Shown: in pieces, positions 5,309-11,754 of the stretch
Layout of the letters: the number at the start of each line of letters is the position of its first letter
Numbering within the stretch: position 1 is the first letter of the stretch
Assembly: GCA_018303225.1 (NCBI GenBank)
Contig: JAGVYO010000005.1
Coordinates: 1-13,986, forward strand
Source of the DNA: Candidatus Woesearchaeota archaeon
Lineage (GTDB): Archaea; Nanobdellota; Nanobdellia; Woesearchaeales; JAGVYO01
Reading direction: 5' to 3'
Length of the DNA stretch: 13,986 bases
Notes under the pieces: model-generated
Seen by the model: the letters and a program-made list of their open reading frames with translations, nothing else
Told to the model about the DNA's origin: nothing
Databases searched by the model: none
Made by a program: the position numbers and the translations under genes

Positions 5309-5533
5309 ATGAAGCTATTCCCTTTCGTGGCGGCGCTGCTCCTGTTATTGGCCATCTTGGCATTTTTCCAGTATGCTTCCCTGGAGCAGGAGTTCGGGCC
5401 GGCGAGCATTACTGCTTCTGTCCTGGAGGTCCCGAAGGACGCGCTCGCTTCGGTAGGCATCGGCGTCTTTCTTCTGGCAGCGACCTTTCTTGGACTGGGA
5501 ATCGCGCATTACAATAAAACCATAAGAAATTGA
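5309..5533 (+). CDS. Small two-TM membrane protein (74 aa), unidentified
   Basis: MKLFPFVAALLLLLAILAFF forms an N-terminal membrane segment (or uncleaved signal). It is followed by a short polar extracellular stretch and a second segment, GVFLLAATFLGLGIAHY, near residues 52-68, with a positive C-terminus. No family is recognised. The TATA box 26 nt upstream and the clean start support a real gene. It converges on the two-repeat basic protein, with a 27-nt gap between the stops. Confidence 0.68.
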   Translation: MKLFPFVAALLLLLAILAFFQYASLEQEFGPASITASVLEVPKDALASVGIGVFLLAATFLGLGIAHYNKTIRN

Positions 5534-5560
5534 AGAAGAAAAAATAAAAGAAAAAAAGAC
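5534..5560 (-). terminator. T-rich terminator of the two-repeat protein gene
   Basis: The 27-nt gap between the convergent stops is almost pure purine on the plus strand. It reads on the minus strand as T runs (GTCTTTTTTTCTTTTATTTT) directly after the TAA of the minus-strand gene. This is a good archaeal T-tract terminator for that gene only. Confidence 0.6.
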
Positions 5561-5806
5561 TTAGCGTTTTTTCTTTTTCTTGCGGCCGCCGCGCGCCATG
5601 GCTGCAGCTGCGATGTGGCCGTGCTTGTCGATGAAGTACAGGAATCCCGACTTCTTCTTGATGCCTGCCTTGGCCACGACTTCCACTTTTCCGCCTTTCT
5701 TTCCGCCGCGCGCCATCTGCGCCCGGGCCACATTACCTCTCTTGTCGACGAAGTAGAGGTAACCTTTGACTTTCTTCACACCTACTTTTGCTACCACTGT
5801 TGCCAT
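5561..5806 (-). CDS. Two-repeat basic protein (81 aa), unidentified
   Basis: The 81-aa chain is a tandem duplication. Residues 4-35 (VVAKVGVKKVKGYLYFVDKR...MARGG) align without gaps to 43-74 (VVAKAGIKKKSGFLYFIDKH...MARGG), followed by a KKKKKR tail. Each unit reads as short beta strands around G-[YF]-L-Y-F-[VI]-D-K-x-G with a basic glycine-rich MARGG end. This suggests a small nucleic-acid-binding fold, by inference only. The start at 5806 is certain: AAAAGGAGGT lies 8 nt upstream, the strongest Shine-Dalgarno in the window. A TATA box at 5880-5887 predicts a leader of about 50 nt, unlike the mostly leaderless neighbours. This pattern suggests high or regulated translation. Confidence 0.85.
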   Translation of the reverse strand: MATVVAKVGVKKVKGYLYFVDKRGNVARAQMARGGKKGGKVEVVAKAGIKKKSGFLYFIDKHGHIAAAAMARGGRKKKKKR

Positions 5807-5814
5807 TTTTCAGT

Positions 5815-5844
5815 ACCTCCTTTTATCAGGTTTTTTACAAAACC
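5815..5844 (-). promoter_or_regulatory. Strong Shine-Dalgarno with upstream hairpin in the leader of the two-repeat protein
   Basis: On the minus strand the leader carries GGTTTT-GTAA-AAAACC (5844-5829), a 6-bp stem with a GNRA-type loop. Four nt later comes AAAAGGAGGT (5824-5815), and the ATG is 8 nt beyond. The hairpin leaves the ribosome site free, so it could protect the mRNA or bind the gene's own basic product. The latter is speculation. Confidence 0.5.
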
Positions 5845-5879
5845 CCCTCAACATTAAACTTATTTTACGACGAAGCATC

Positions 5880-5887
5880 TATATAAA
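5880..5887 (-). promoter_or_regulatory. TATA box for the two-repeat protein
   Basis: TTTATATA on the minus strand, centred about 77 nt upstream of the ATG, predicts a start near 5857 and a leader of about 50 nt. Confidence 0.55.
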
Positions 5888-5933
5888 CCTTTTGGTTTTC
5901 AGACGAGAAAAATGTAAAATAGGGAAAAAATTT

Positions 5934-7217
5934 TCAACAAAACTGCCCCAGTCCCGTCTGCGGGTCTTTCTTTGCAGAAGATTTTTTTGCCGGAGTCTCT
6001 TTTTTCATTTCTTTTTTTGGCGCACCATCGAGAACCGGCACACCATATTCGCCGTCGTAGCCGGGGGTTATTTTTATATTGCCTTTTCGATTCCTGAGAA
6101 TGGCATCCACCATCTTGTCATCCACTAATTTTCTAAGCTCGCTTTCTTCCATATCCAGACATACCTCGTATTCAGAGCGTTCTTTGGTGACCAGCTTGTA
6201 ATACACTTCCCACACCTTCTTCGTCGCCACGGCGCTTCCCAAAACACCGGCGATTAAGTCAGAAAGAGGCAGCAGCGAGCGGAACGGGACGGCGTTTTTC
6301 GGTTGGTACCCTTCCTCACGGTCTGCCAGCGCCTCGACGCGGTGCAATACCCCGATGGTCAGCGGCCTTTTGCAGACTGGACAGATTTTCTTATGCTGCA
6401 GCGATTCCTTCGGCGTCATGCACACTTTGCAGTTGCGATGGCCGTCGAGATGGTATTTTCCGTAGTTCGGATCCACTTCAATGGTTTCCAACAGGCCTTC
6501 ACGCGTATGCAGCGCATGAATCAGCGCATCGTACGTCAATTCAATATCAAAGACATTGCATTCCCTGCCCAGCCGCCAGGGCCAGAAGCTGTGCGCGTCT
6601 GAATTCGAAACCAGGGTGTATCTGTCCAACTGCGACAATCGCCAGTTCATGGCCGGATCCGAGCTCAGCCCGGTCTCCAATGCGTAAATATGTTTGGTCT
6701 GGTCGCCAAAGCACTCTTTCACCGAATCAAAGCCGGACATGCTCCCGAACAAACTGAACCACGGCGTCCAGATGTGCGCCGGGATGATCTCCACAGAATC
6801 ATCCACTCCTCTCATCATCTCGGTAAACTCGATGCAGTTCATCCCGAAGATGGGCCTGCCGTCGTAGTCGAGGCGGCCTTTTTTCAGAAGCGCCTCCTGG
6901 ATATGCGTTGCGATGTCCAGGTTTTTTGCCAGAACAATATTATGGACTTTCCTTCCTTTGCCGCCATGCGTATAAATCAGCGATATCTCGGTCTGGAGAA
7001 TGAACGGGAACCCGGTCTTTGATCTCAGGATGCCGCTGCCGTCCTCTGTCAATTTCTCTTTCAGCTCCTTCAGCCACAGCGGATGCTGAAAGTCGCCGGT
7101 GCCGATCAGATTTACACCTTTGATGCGGCCGTACTTCTCCAGGTTCTCCAAGTTCAATTCTTTGCCCGTCGCCCGGCTGTAGTGCGAGTGCACATGGAAG
7201 TCCGCGATGACCTTCAT
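5934..7217 (-). CDS. Endonuclease Q-type PHP-domain DNA repair nuclease (EndoQ)
   Basis: A 427-aa protein with the length and layout of EndoQ (Pyrococcus enzyme about 424 aa), which nicks DNA 5' of deaminated bases such as uracil and hypoxanthine and of abasic sites. The PHP domain shows DFHVHSHYS (His8, His10), GTGDFQHP (Asp42), QTEIS (Glu77), PAHIWTPW (His148) and SNSDAHS (Asp207, His209). These are metal ligands of the active site. A zinc-finger-like unit follows with Cys263, 266, 279 and 282. The C-terminus is a basic linker ending QTGLGQFC (residues 420-427), a near-consensus PCNA-interacting box, in line with reported PCNA stimulation of EndoQ in Thermococcales. The ATG at 7217 lies about 27 nt after a TATA box, implying a leaderless mRNA. 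It is a single-gene unit. Confidence 0.85.
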   Translation of the reverse strand: MKVIADFHVHSHYSRATGKELNLENLEKYGRIKGVNLIGTGDFQHPLWLKELKEKLTEDGSGILRSKTGFPFILQTEISLIYTHGGKGRKVHNIVLAKNLDIATHIQEALLKKGRLDYDGRPIFGMNCIEFTEMMRGVDDSVEIIPAHIWTPWFSLFGSMSGFDSVKECFGDQTKHIYALETGLSSDPAMNWRLSQLDRYTLVSNSDAHSFWPWRLGRECNVFDIELTYDALIHALHTREGLLETIEVDPNYGKYHLDGHRNCKVCMTPKESLQHKKICPVCKRPLTIGVLHRVEALADREEGYQPKNAVPFRSLLPLSDLIAGVLGSAVATKKVWEVYYKLVTKERSEYEVCLDMEESELRKLVDDKMVDAILRNRKGNIKITPGYDGEYGVPVLDGAPKKEMKKETPAKKSSAKKDPQTGLGQFC

Positions 7218-7240
7218 GGCAGGGGAAAACCAACCACAGG

Positions 7241-7248
7241 TATAAAAG
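7241..7248 (-). promoter_or_regulatory. TATA box for the EndoQ gene
   Basis: CTTTTATA on the minus strand, centred about 27 nt before the ATG at 7217; a leaderless transcript is predicted. It lies back to back with the promoter of the 114-aa gene in a 110-nt divergent region. Confidence 0.6.
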
Positions 7249-7297
7249 AATTTGGAACATTACCCTCTTAACTATCTAGTAGTCACATATAGAAAAG

Positions 7298-7305
7298 TTT
7301 AAAAA
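7298..7305 (+). promoter_or_regulatory. TATA-like box for the orphan gene and lipoprotein operon
   Basis: TTTAAAAA centred about 26.5 nt before the ATG at 7328 is an A-rich TATA variant that fits the leaderless pattern of the window. Confidence 0.5.
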
Positions 7306-7327
7306 AGGATAGGTTCTTCTCTCCTGG

Positions 7328-7672
7328 ATGCAAGACGCACCCTCTCCCATGGAGATATGGTTCCAACTTCCACAGAAGGATGGGGAAACTGGACGGCCGG
7401 AATTCGCAAGATTGAAACTTCCGGCTAATGATACCATTGATCATTTATTGGGGCATTTGGCTGCAACGGCGTTAGAGGAGGTTGCTATAGTTGTAGGTGG
7501 AATTCCCGCAGATAGGATGGATGAACTTGCCTATATCGCCGGCATCTCCCCTGGTATGGTGGATAGGATGACTATTGGTGAATTCAATCCACTCCTTTTG
7601 TATAGGGTGATCAGCGACGACGTTCCTGAAACTGTTGGGCGGATTCGGAAGATGGAGCAAAATGGCTACTGA
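7328..7672 (+). CDS. Unidentified 114-aa soluble protein
   Basis: No family recognised. The chain has no membrane segment, signal peptide or cysteine. It starts MQDAPSPMEIWFQLPQKDGE, passes through a mixed alpha/beta-looking middle (FARLKLPANDTIDHLLGHLA, then EEVAIVVGGIPADRMDEL), and ends in a charged stretch with MEQNGY. The first 60 residues could form strands around a helix, loosely recalling a small beta-grasp domain, but that is a guess. The TATA-like box supports the ATG at 7328. The stop overlaps the next gene's ATG by 11 nt, so the two are probably translated together, linking this protein to an exported partner. Its codon use seems richer in A/T-ending codons than its neighbours by eye, which I did not measure. 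Confidence 0.72.
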   Translation: MQDAPSPMEIWFQLPQKDGETGRPEFARLKLPANDTIDHLLGHLAATALEEVAIVVGGIPADRMDELAYIAGISPGMVDRMTIGEFNPLLLYRVISDDVPETVGRIRKMEQNGY

Positions 7673-8150
7673 TAAAATAAAACCACAAAGCGTATTGCTT
7701 GTTTTTGCACTCCTTTTCGTACTTGGCTGCAGCCAGGCCCCGACAGCCAATGTCATCATCGAAGATGTCACCCCGGCTGAAGTGGTCGAGGCCGATGCGC
7801 CCAAGGAGCCGGACGTCATCATCAACGAGACGCCTGAAACACTTCCGCCACCGCCTCCGCCATCCCCGCCGGCACCGAAAACCCTCACCATCGAGATCTC
7901 CAACAACCTGTACAATCCAAAGAATCTGGAGATTAACGCCGGCGACACCGTGGCATGGATCCATAAGGATATAGTGGAAGGGCGGGTAATGCCGCATATC
8001 CTCGAAATTTCGGCATTGGGGATAAAGCGGAAAACACTTACGTACGAGGAACCGTTCCAGCACACCTTCACTGAGAAAGGCGAATTCAAATACCGCGATC
8101 TGATCCCCTACCGGGATGAATTAAGGACAGGCACCATTAAAGTCAACTAA
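7662..8150 (+). CDS. Lipoprotein with a cupredoxin-like domain lacking copper ligands
   Basis: A 162-aa exported protein. The N-terminus is a signal peptide with lipobox LFVLGC (Cys23). A Pro/Glu-rich spacer follows, including LPPPPPPSPPAPK (61-73), then a single cupredoxin-like beta domain (about 74-162). That domain has NNLYNPKNLEINAGDTVAW, typical of plastocyanin-like folds, and ends in GTIKV. The first ligand position survives as PHIL (His112). The C-terminal loop that normally carries Cys, His and Met reads YRDLIPYRDELRTGTIKV, with no cysteine or histidine, so a type 1 copper site is unlikely. The ATG at 7662 is chosen over an upstream TTG at 7635 because it yields a standard signal peptide and has GGAG nearby. 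It overlaps the preceding gene by 11 nt. Confidence 0.82.
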   Translation: MATDKIKPQSVLLVFALLFVLGCSQAPTANVIIEDVTPAEVVEADAPKEPDVIINETPETLPPPPPPSPPAPKTLTIEISNNLYNPKNLEINAGDTVAWIHKDIVEGRVMPHILEISALGIKRKTLTYEEPFQHTFTEKGEFKYRDLIPYRDELRTGTIKVN

Positions 8151-8239
8151 CAGCACGGTTCTGAATCTAGGTTTATCTATCCTGAAGCGAAATTCTTGGC
8201 GCATTGGATAAAAATCTTTTTTGAACGAAAAGGTGGAAG

Positions 8240-8279
8240 CAAAAATTCCGGCACGGAATTTTTGGACTTGCACTGTCGC
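8240..8279. repeat. Dispersed palindrome element, copy 2
   Basis: The arms CAAAAATTCCG (8240-8250) and CGGAATTTTTG (8254-8264) flank the loop GCA, a perfect 11-bp stem. Compared with copies 3 and 4, one position differs on each arm (T to C and A to G), so pairing is kept. The GTCGC-plus-A-rich flank seen beside other copies follows at 8275-8290. It lies in the 260-nt gap 8151-8410, where I see no gene. Confidence 0.8.
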
Positions 8280-8378
8280 AAAGAAAAATAAAAAAATCCA
8301 ATAGAAGATATGCAGCGACTATCTTATCTCGTGGAGAATGTATCGGCCGAAGTAAAACTGTGTCTTTTTGTCACAACA

Positions 8379-8386
8379 TTTAAATA
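8379..8386 (+). promoter_or_regulatory. TATA box for the 217-aa protein
   Basis: TTTAAATA centred about 28 nt before the ATG at 8411; a leaderless transcript is predicted. Confidence 0.6.
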
Positions 8387-8410
8387 AATCCCTGCTTCTT
8401 TCCGGATAAT

Positions 8411-9064
8411 ATGGCCGACCTGACCGATGAAGTGGACCCGAAGGCATTGTACGCTTTCAAGAAAGACTTTCTGCAGCTGATGCGCGTCGCCTTCTGGATG
8501 GACAAGGAGTATGCGAAAAACACCATCCAGCTGAATGCCTATCTGGGAAAATACAAGCGCCTTGTCCAGGCCTTCAACAGGAAATACAAGGGCCTCTCGC
8601 TCAGGATCGGGCAAACGCCGGAAACACTGGCAACGCGCCTTTTCCTCAACCATGCCGACCTGAAGGGGATCTTCCTGATTGCCGGCCGTATTGCGGGCCT
8701 GAAAGGCATCGGTGCGAATGATTTCGATGCCGCCTCTGCCAAGGACCCGGCTGCCGTGGATAAGGAGCTGAAGAAGGTCACCGGCGAATTGTACCTCTCG
8801 TATTCCGATTCAAAGGGCTCGGGCACCATCTATCTTGAATACGACAAAAAGGAAAAGAAGATTGAGGTCCATTACGATATCAGGAGCATCCTGCGGGACA
8901 AGACGCCGGAGTTCAAGTTGGTTGCGTTCTTCGCGCTAAAAGGCGAAACAGACCCTTCCCTCGATGTCTATACCGAAGCCCTCTCCTTCGGATTCACCGA
9001 TCTTCTGACCGAGCAGGAATTCAAGGATAGGGTGGACGAGTTCAATCCGAGATTCGGGGAATAA
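8411..9064 (+). CDS. Unidentified 217-aa soluble protein
   Basis: No family recognised. There is no signal peptide, membrane segment or cysteine. The N-terminal half is helical and Lys-rich (KKDFLQLMRVAFWMDKEYAK, near residues 17-36), followed by NHADLKGIFLIAGRIAGLKG near 80-99. The C-terminal half looks like a beta-rich domain (GELYLSYSDSKGSGTIYLEY, then KKIEVHYDIRS) and ends DRVDEFNPRFGE. The long frame, good codon structure and TATA box 28 nt upstream make it a real gene. It stands alone: the stop is four nt from the convergent stop of a tiny membrane-protein gene. Function is unknown. Confidence 0.82.
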   Translation: MADLTDEVDPKALYAFKKDFLQLMRVAFWMDKEYAKNTIQLNAYLGKYKRLVQAFNRKYKGLSLRIGQTPETLATRLFLNHADLKGIFLIAGRIAGLKGIGANDFDAASAKDPAAVDKELKKVTGELYLSYSDSKGSGTIYLEYDKKEKKIEVHYDIRSILRDKTPEFKLVAFFALKGETDPSLDVYTEALSFGFTDLLTEQEFKDRVDEFNPRFGE

Positions 9065-9067
9065 GCT

Positions 9068-9205
9068 TCACACAAAGAATACTGCAATCAGGAACCCGAT
9101 AACCAATCCCAGCAGCAGGCCGTGGATGAATTCTTTCAATCCGTATTCAGAATGCTCCAGCCTGCGGATTTCTTCGCTCAGTCCGGGTTTCTTGGCTCTT
9201 ACCAT
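9068..9205 (-). CDS. Tiny single-TM protein (45 aa), coupled to the upstream gene
   Basis: From the ATG at 9205 to the TGA at 9068 the chain is 45 residues: a charged start (MVRAKKPGLSEEIRRLEHSE), then a membrane segment LLLGLVIGFLIAVFFV at the very C-terminus. This is a tail-anchor-like layout. The start is chosen because it overlaps the stop of the preceding gene by 7 nt (ATGGTAA on the coding strand), a typical coupling junction. Longer in-frame versions run through the upstream gene and are rejected. No family recognised. It stops 3 nt short of the convergent 217-aa gene. Confidence 0.6.
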   Translation of the reverse strand: MVRAKKPGLSEEIRRLEHSEYGLKEFIHGLLLGLVIGFLIAVFFV

Positions 9206-9453
9206 TTTCGGTTCTTCCCGGGCAATGCCTCTCTCAATTCGATCTTGCCCAGCACCCACAGCAGCGAGCCCAACCCAAAAAATAGCGGGAACAGCCACAA
9301 TTCGCGGCCCCGGATCAATTGGTCCAGGGAGCCGTAAAACAGCGGCCGGTTCGCGCCCCATAAGACCATGTACAATCCCAGGCCCAGCGTGGTGCCGGCC
9401 AGAAAAATCAGGATCAGCCCGATGATCTCGTAGGTCTGCAGGTTATGCCTCAT
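9199..9453 (-). CDS. Small two- to three-TM membrane protein (84 aa), unidentified
   Basis: The chain begins MRHNLQTYEIIGLILIFLAG and has a first membrane segment near 10-33 and a second near 53-69 (WLFPLFFGLGSLLWVLG), with a charged C-terminal tail LREALPGKNRKW. No family recognised. The TATA box centre lies about 27 nt before the ATG, so the start is well supported. It is the first gene of a two-gene unit with the 45-aa protein and is divergent from the 654-aa secreted coiled-coil protein across only 93 nt, so the two units may be co-regulated. Confidence 0.72.
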   Translation of the reverse strand: MRHNLQTYEIIGLILIFLAGTTLGLGLYMVLWGANRPLFYGSLDQLIRGRELWLFPLFFGLGSLLWVLGKIELREALPGKNRKW

Positions 9454-9476
9454 GCATACCCTCGCCGGAAGACTCG

Positions 9477-9484
9477 TATTTAAA
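9477..9484 (-). promoter_or_regulatory. TATA box for the two small membrane-protein genes
   Basis: TTTAAATA on the minus strand, centred about 27.5 nt before the ATG at 9453; a leaderless transcript is predicted. Confidence 0.6.
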
Positions 9485-9516
9485 ATTTCGTTACCCCTCC
9501 GGAGGAAAGCAAAAAG

Positions 9517-9524
9517 TATTTTAA
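9517..9524 (+). promoter_or_regulatory. TATA-like box for the 654-aa coiled-coil protein
   Basis: TATTTTAA centred about 26.5 nt before the ATG at 9547. Together with the opposite-strand box at 9477-9484 it forms a compact divergent promoter region. Confidence 0.5.
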
Positions 9525-9546
9525 GGGCTGTTGGAGAAGAGGCTCC

Positions 9547-11511
9547 ATGGCTTTTTCAAAACGTAGCATTGCCGTGGCAGTTATCCTCCTTCTCTTGCTC
9601 ATTCCAGCCATGGCGCAGCGCCTCGCCACCACAGATGCCGAAAAGGCAAACATCCAGCAGCGACAAAGCGCTGCCCCTTCAGGCAGGCAGGGCAATGCGG
9701 CGCTCCTGCCTCCGCAGGCCGCGCACACGCCTATCTTTTCTGAGGTGCTTAAGCCTTCCTCGCAAAGGGATGCCTTGGCAACTATCAAAATACCCGCTCC
9801 TGAAATTTCCCAGAAACCGGTCGTTGCGGAAGAAGCGGCCGCTGAAACAGCCCGGACCATCATCGGAGGAGGGGTAACTGTCAGCGACGCGCTTTCAAAC
9901 ATCGAGGTAACGGTGGGGCAGGAAGCGGCGCCCAGGAACATGGGGGATATCCGGGAAGAGGCCCGGGCTCAAATTCGCAGCCAGGAAGAGCAACGCAACG
10001 AACAGAACAGGATTGCCGAAGAGGCGAGGGTAAAACAGGACGTTGTCAAAGCACAGATTGAGCAGGCGCCTGAAGGGGAGCAGCCGGCCCTGAAAAAGCA
10101 GCTGGAGGAAGCAGCACGGATGGAGCTGGAGGCCAAAAAGCGCGCCGAAGAAGCCGATAAAAAGCGCCTGGAAGCCGAAACCAGGACCAAAGAAGCAGAA
10201 GTGAATGCCCTCCAGAAGGTGGAGGGGAAAATCCGGGAAGAGCTCAGTAAAGAAGAGGAAAAACAAACGGAGCTCCAGAATACGCTGGCGACCGTACAGG
10301 ATGCGGCGCAGCGTCAGCAAATCCAGGAGCAGCTGGAGACCATGCAGCAGACCGTTGAAACGGTCCGCGCCCGACAGGATGAGATCGGTGCTGTAAAAGA
10401 GGAGCACCAGCAGCAGCAACAGCAGCTTGAGCAGCAGCTGGAAGAGAAAACAAAGGACGTGGCTGACCTGAAGGGAGAGGAATTCAAACAGAAAGCCCGC
10501 GAGGAATTTTTCGGAGCCGTGGAAAAGAAAACACAGCCGCTTCCAAGCGCTGCACCCGAGACGCGCGGTGTGGAGCGGGCATTGGAAGTGATCAGCGCGC
10601 AGCCCGGCACCAGCATAAACGCAGAGACCTCCCGTGAGACAGCCCGCAATGTCCTGGAGAATGTGCAGCAGAAAATCGTCCTGAGGGAGGTTGTGCAGCA
10701 GCGCGCCGAAACGGCAGACGCTGCCAACATCGTGCAGCTGGAGGCCGAAGCGCAGAAGATTGGAGAGGAGATTGAGCAGCGCCGGCAGGCCATGGGAAGG
10801 GCGGTGGACGTGCTCGGGCAGAAAGCAGCCTTCACCCAAGCCAATCTTCGCATCGAAAAAGAAGCCCGTGTTTTCGAGGAAAGCGACGAGCAGGGGCAGA
10901 TGAGAGAAAATACACTGGTCACCATCACTTTTACCCCTGAAAATCCGATGGAGGACGTCTCGATTTATGAAGGAATCCCAAAGGAGGTGGCTTCCGATAT
11001 CAGCCAGCTTATCTTCTATTCCGATAATTATGAGATCATCGAGTCCGATCCGCTGATTGTATGGCACTTTGCCGAGATCAGGGAACCGGTCAACCTGGCC
11101 TATGCCATCCGGCAGAAGATAGCACCCGAGAGCCTGGAGACAGTGGCTACAGTAGCCGTAGCCGAAAAAATAACCGGCCTGCAGATCCTGGAGATCATCG
11201 AACCGAAGCAAGAGCAGGAAGAATCGCTCCTCGGCATCCTGCTCCCTGCTTTATTGATTCCTCTCATCGGGATCATTGTTGTCTACTTCAACCGGTTCGG
11301 GCCGGGCGAGCATGCGCCGCCGGTCCAGCCGTCTCTTCCCCCGGTGCAAAGAAGCGGGAACCCGATTGGAAATCCAACCCTCCTGCGGGTAGCCGGCACC
11401 ATCTCCTACCTGCGCCGGAAAGGGTACCGGGATGAGGATATCCGCTCCGAACTGCTGCTCCGCGGCAAATATCCGCGCAGCATGGTCCTGGAAGCCTTTA
11501 AGAAGAAATAA
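9547..11511 (+). CDS. Large secreted, membrane-anchored coiled-coil protein (654 aa)
   Basis: The N-terminus is a classic signal peptide, hydrophobic LLLLLIPAMAQ with probable cleavage after AMA. Residues about 30-130 are low-complexity and Ala/Pro-rich. Residues about 135-330 are a long Glu/Lys/Gln/Ala-rich coiled coil, including EEHQQQQQQLEQQLEEK, with more helix to about 450. Residues 454-552 form a compact domain with IYEGIPKEVASDI and ESDPLIVWHFAEI, a pattern I associate with archaeal surface proteins. A membrane segment follows at about 560-581. The cytoplasmic tail has a Pro-rich linker and a helical end, LRRKGYRDEDIRSELLLRGK. The topology suggests a cell-envelope spacer or tether reaching outward with a small internal domain. 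No specific function is assigned. Confidence 0.82.
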   Translation: MAFSKRSIAVAVILLLLLIPAMAQRLATTDAEKANIQQRQSAAPSGRQGNAALLPPQAAHTPIFSEVLKPSSQRDALATIKIPAPEISQKPVVAEEAAAETARTIIGGGVTVSDALSNIEVTVGQEAAPRNMGDIREEARAQIRSQEEQRNEQNRIAEEARVKQDVVKAQIEQAPEGEQPALKKQLEEAARMELEAKKRAEEADKKRLEAETRTKEAEVNALQKVEGKIREELSKEEEKQTELQNTLATVQDAAQRQQIQEQLETMQQTVETVRARQDEIGAVKEEHQQQQQQLEQQLEEKTKDVADLKGEEFKQKAREEFFGAVEKKTQPLPSAAPETRGVERALEVISAQPGTSINAETSRETARNVLENVQQKIVLREVVQQRAETADAANIVQLEAEAQKIGEEIEQRRQAMGRAVDVLGQKAAFTQANLRIEKEARVFEESDEQGQMRENTLVTITFTPENPMEDVSIYEGIPKEVASDISQLIFYSDNYEIIESDPLIVWHFAEIREPVNLAYAIRQKIAPESLETVATVAVAEKITGLQILEIIEPKQEQEESLLGILLPALLIPLIGIIVVYFNRFGPGEHAPPVQPSLPPVQRSGNPIGNPTLLRVAGTISYLRRKGYRDEDIRSELLLRGKYPRSMVLEAFKKK

Positions 11512-11591
11512 AAAAGAATTCTTGTTTGCGATAATACCCTCCCAAGGAGCGCATTAACAAATCAGCCATTGTGAAAAAACATTAATTTGCG

Positions 11592-11648
11592 ATAGCGGCT
11601 ATAACAAAAATTTCGTGTCGAAATTTTTGGGAGGAGCCCAGTCGCTAT
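11592..11648. repeat. Dispersed palindrome element, copy 3
   Basis: The arms CAAAAATTTCG (11605-11615) and CGAAATTTTTG (11619-11629) flank the loop TGT. An outer repeat, ATAGCGGCT (11592-11600) with AGTCGCTAT (11640-11648), pairs over nine positions with one wobble. A T-run follows at 11657-11663. It lies between the convergent ends of the coiled-coil gene and srp54. Confidence 0.8.
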
Positions 11649-11680
11649 AAAAAAGGTTTTTTTGCCAATGCGCATTTTTT
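11649..11680 (+). terminator. T-tracts after palindrome copy 3
   Basis: Seven T at 11657-11663 and six T at 11675-11680 follow the extended hairpin. They would end transcription of the 654-aa gene, about 150 nt after its stop. Confidence 0.45.
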
Positions 11681-11696
11681 CCTTTGAGCCTAACCT

Positions 11697-11709
11697 CAAA
11701 AAAATAAAA
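11697..11709 (-). terminator. T-rich terminator of srp54
   Basis: On the minus strand, TTTTATTTTTTTG lies about 45 nt after the srp54 stop. It is an isolated T-tract without a clear stem, enough for archaeal termination. Confidence 0.4.
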
Positions 11710-11754
11710 TTGCCAATGCACTATGTTTTTTTCTCCAATGTTTCACTTATTTCT

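Noticed and set aside
9068..9361. 97-aa version of the 45-aa membrane protein
   Set aside because: The extra N-terminal 52 residues lie over the upstream gene and look like its out-of-frame shadow. The ATG at 9205 has a proper coupling overlap.
9895..11211. 438-aa minus-strand open frame opposite the coiled-coil protein gene
   Set aside because: It is Leu/Phe/Cys-rich low-complexity sequence, the antisense image of Glu/Gln/Lys codons. It has no promoter or recognisable domain and lies wholly inside a convincing gene.
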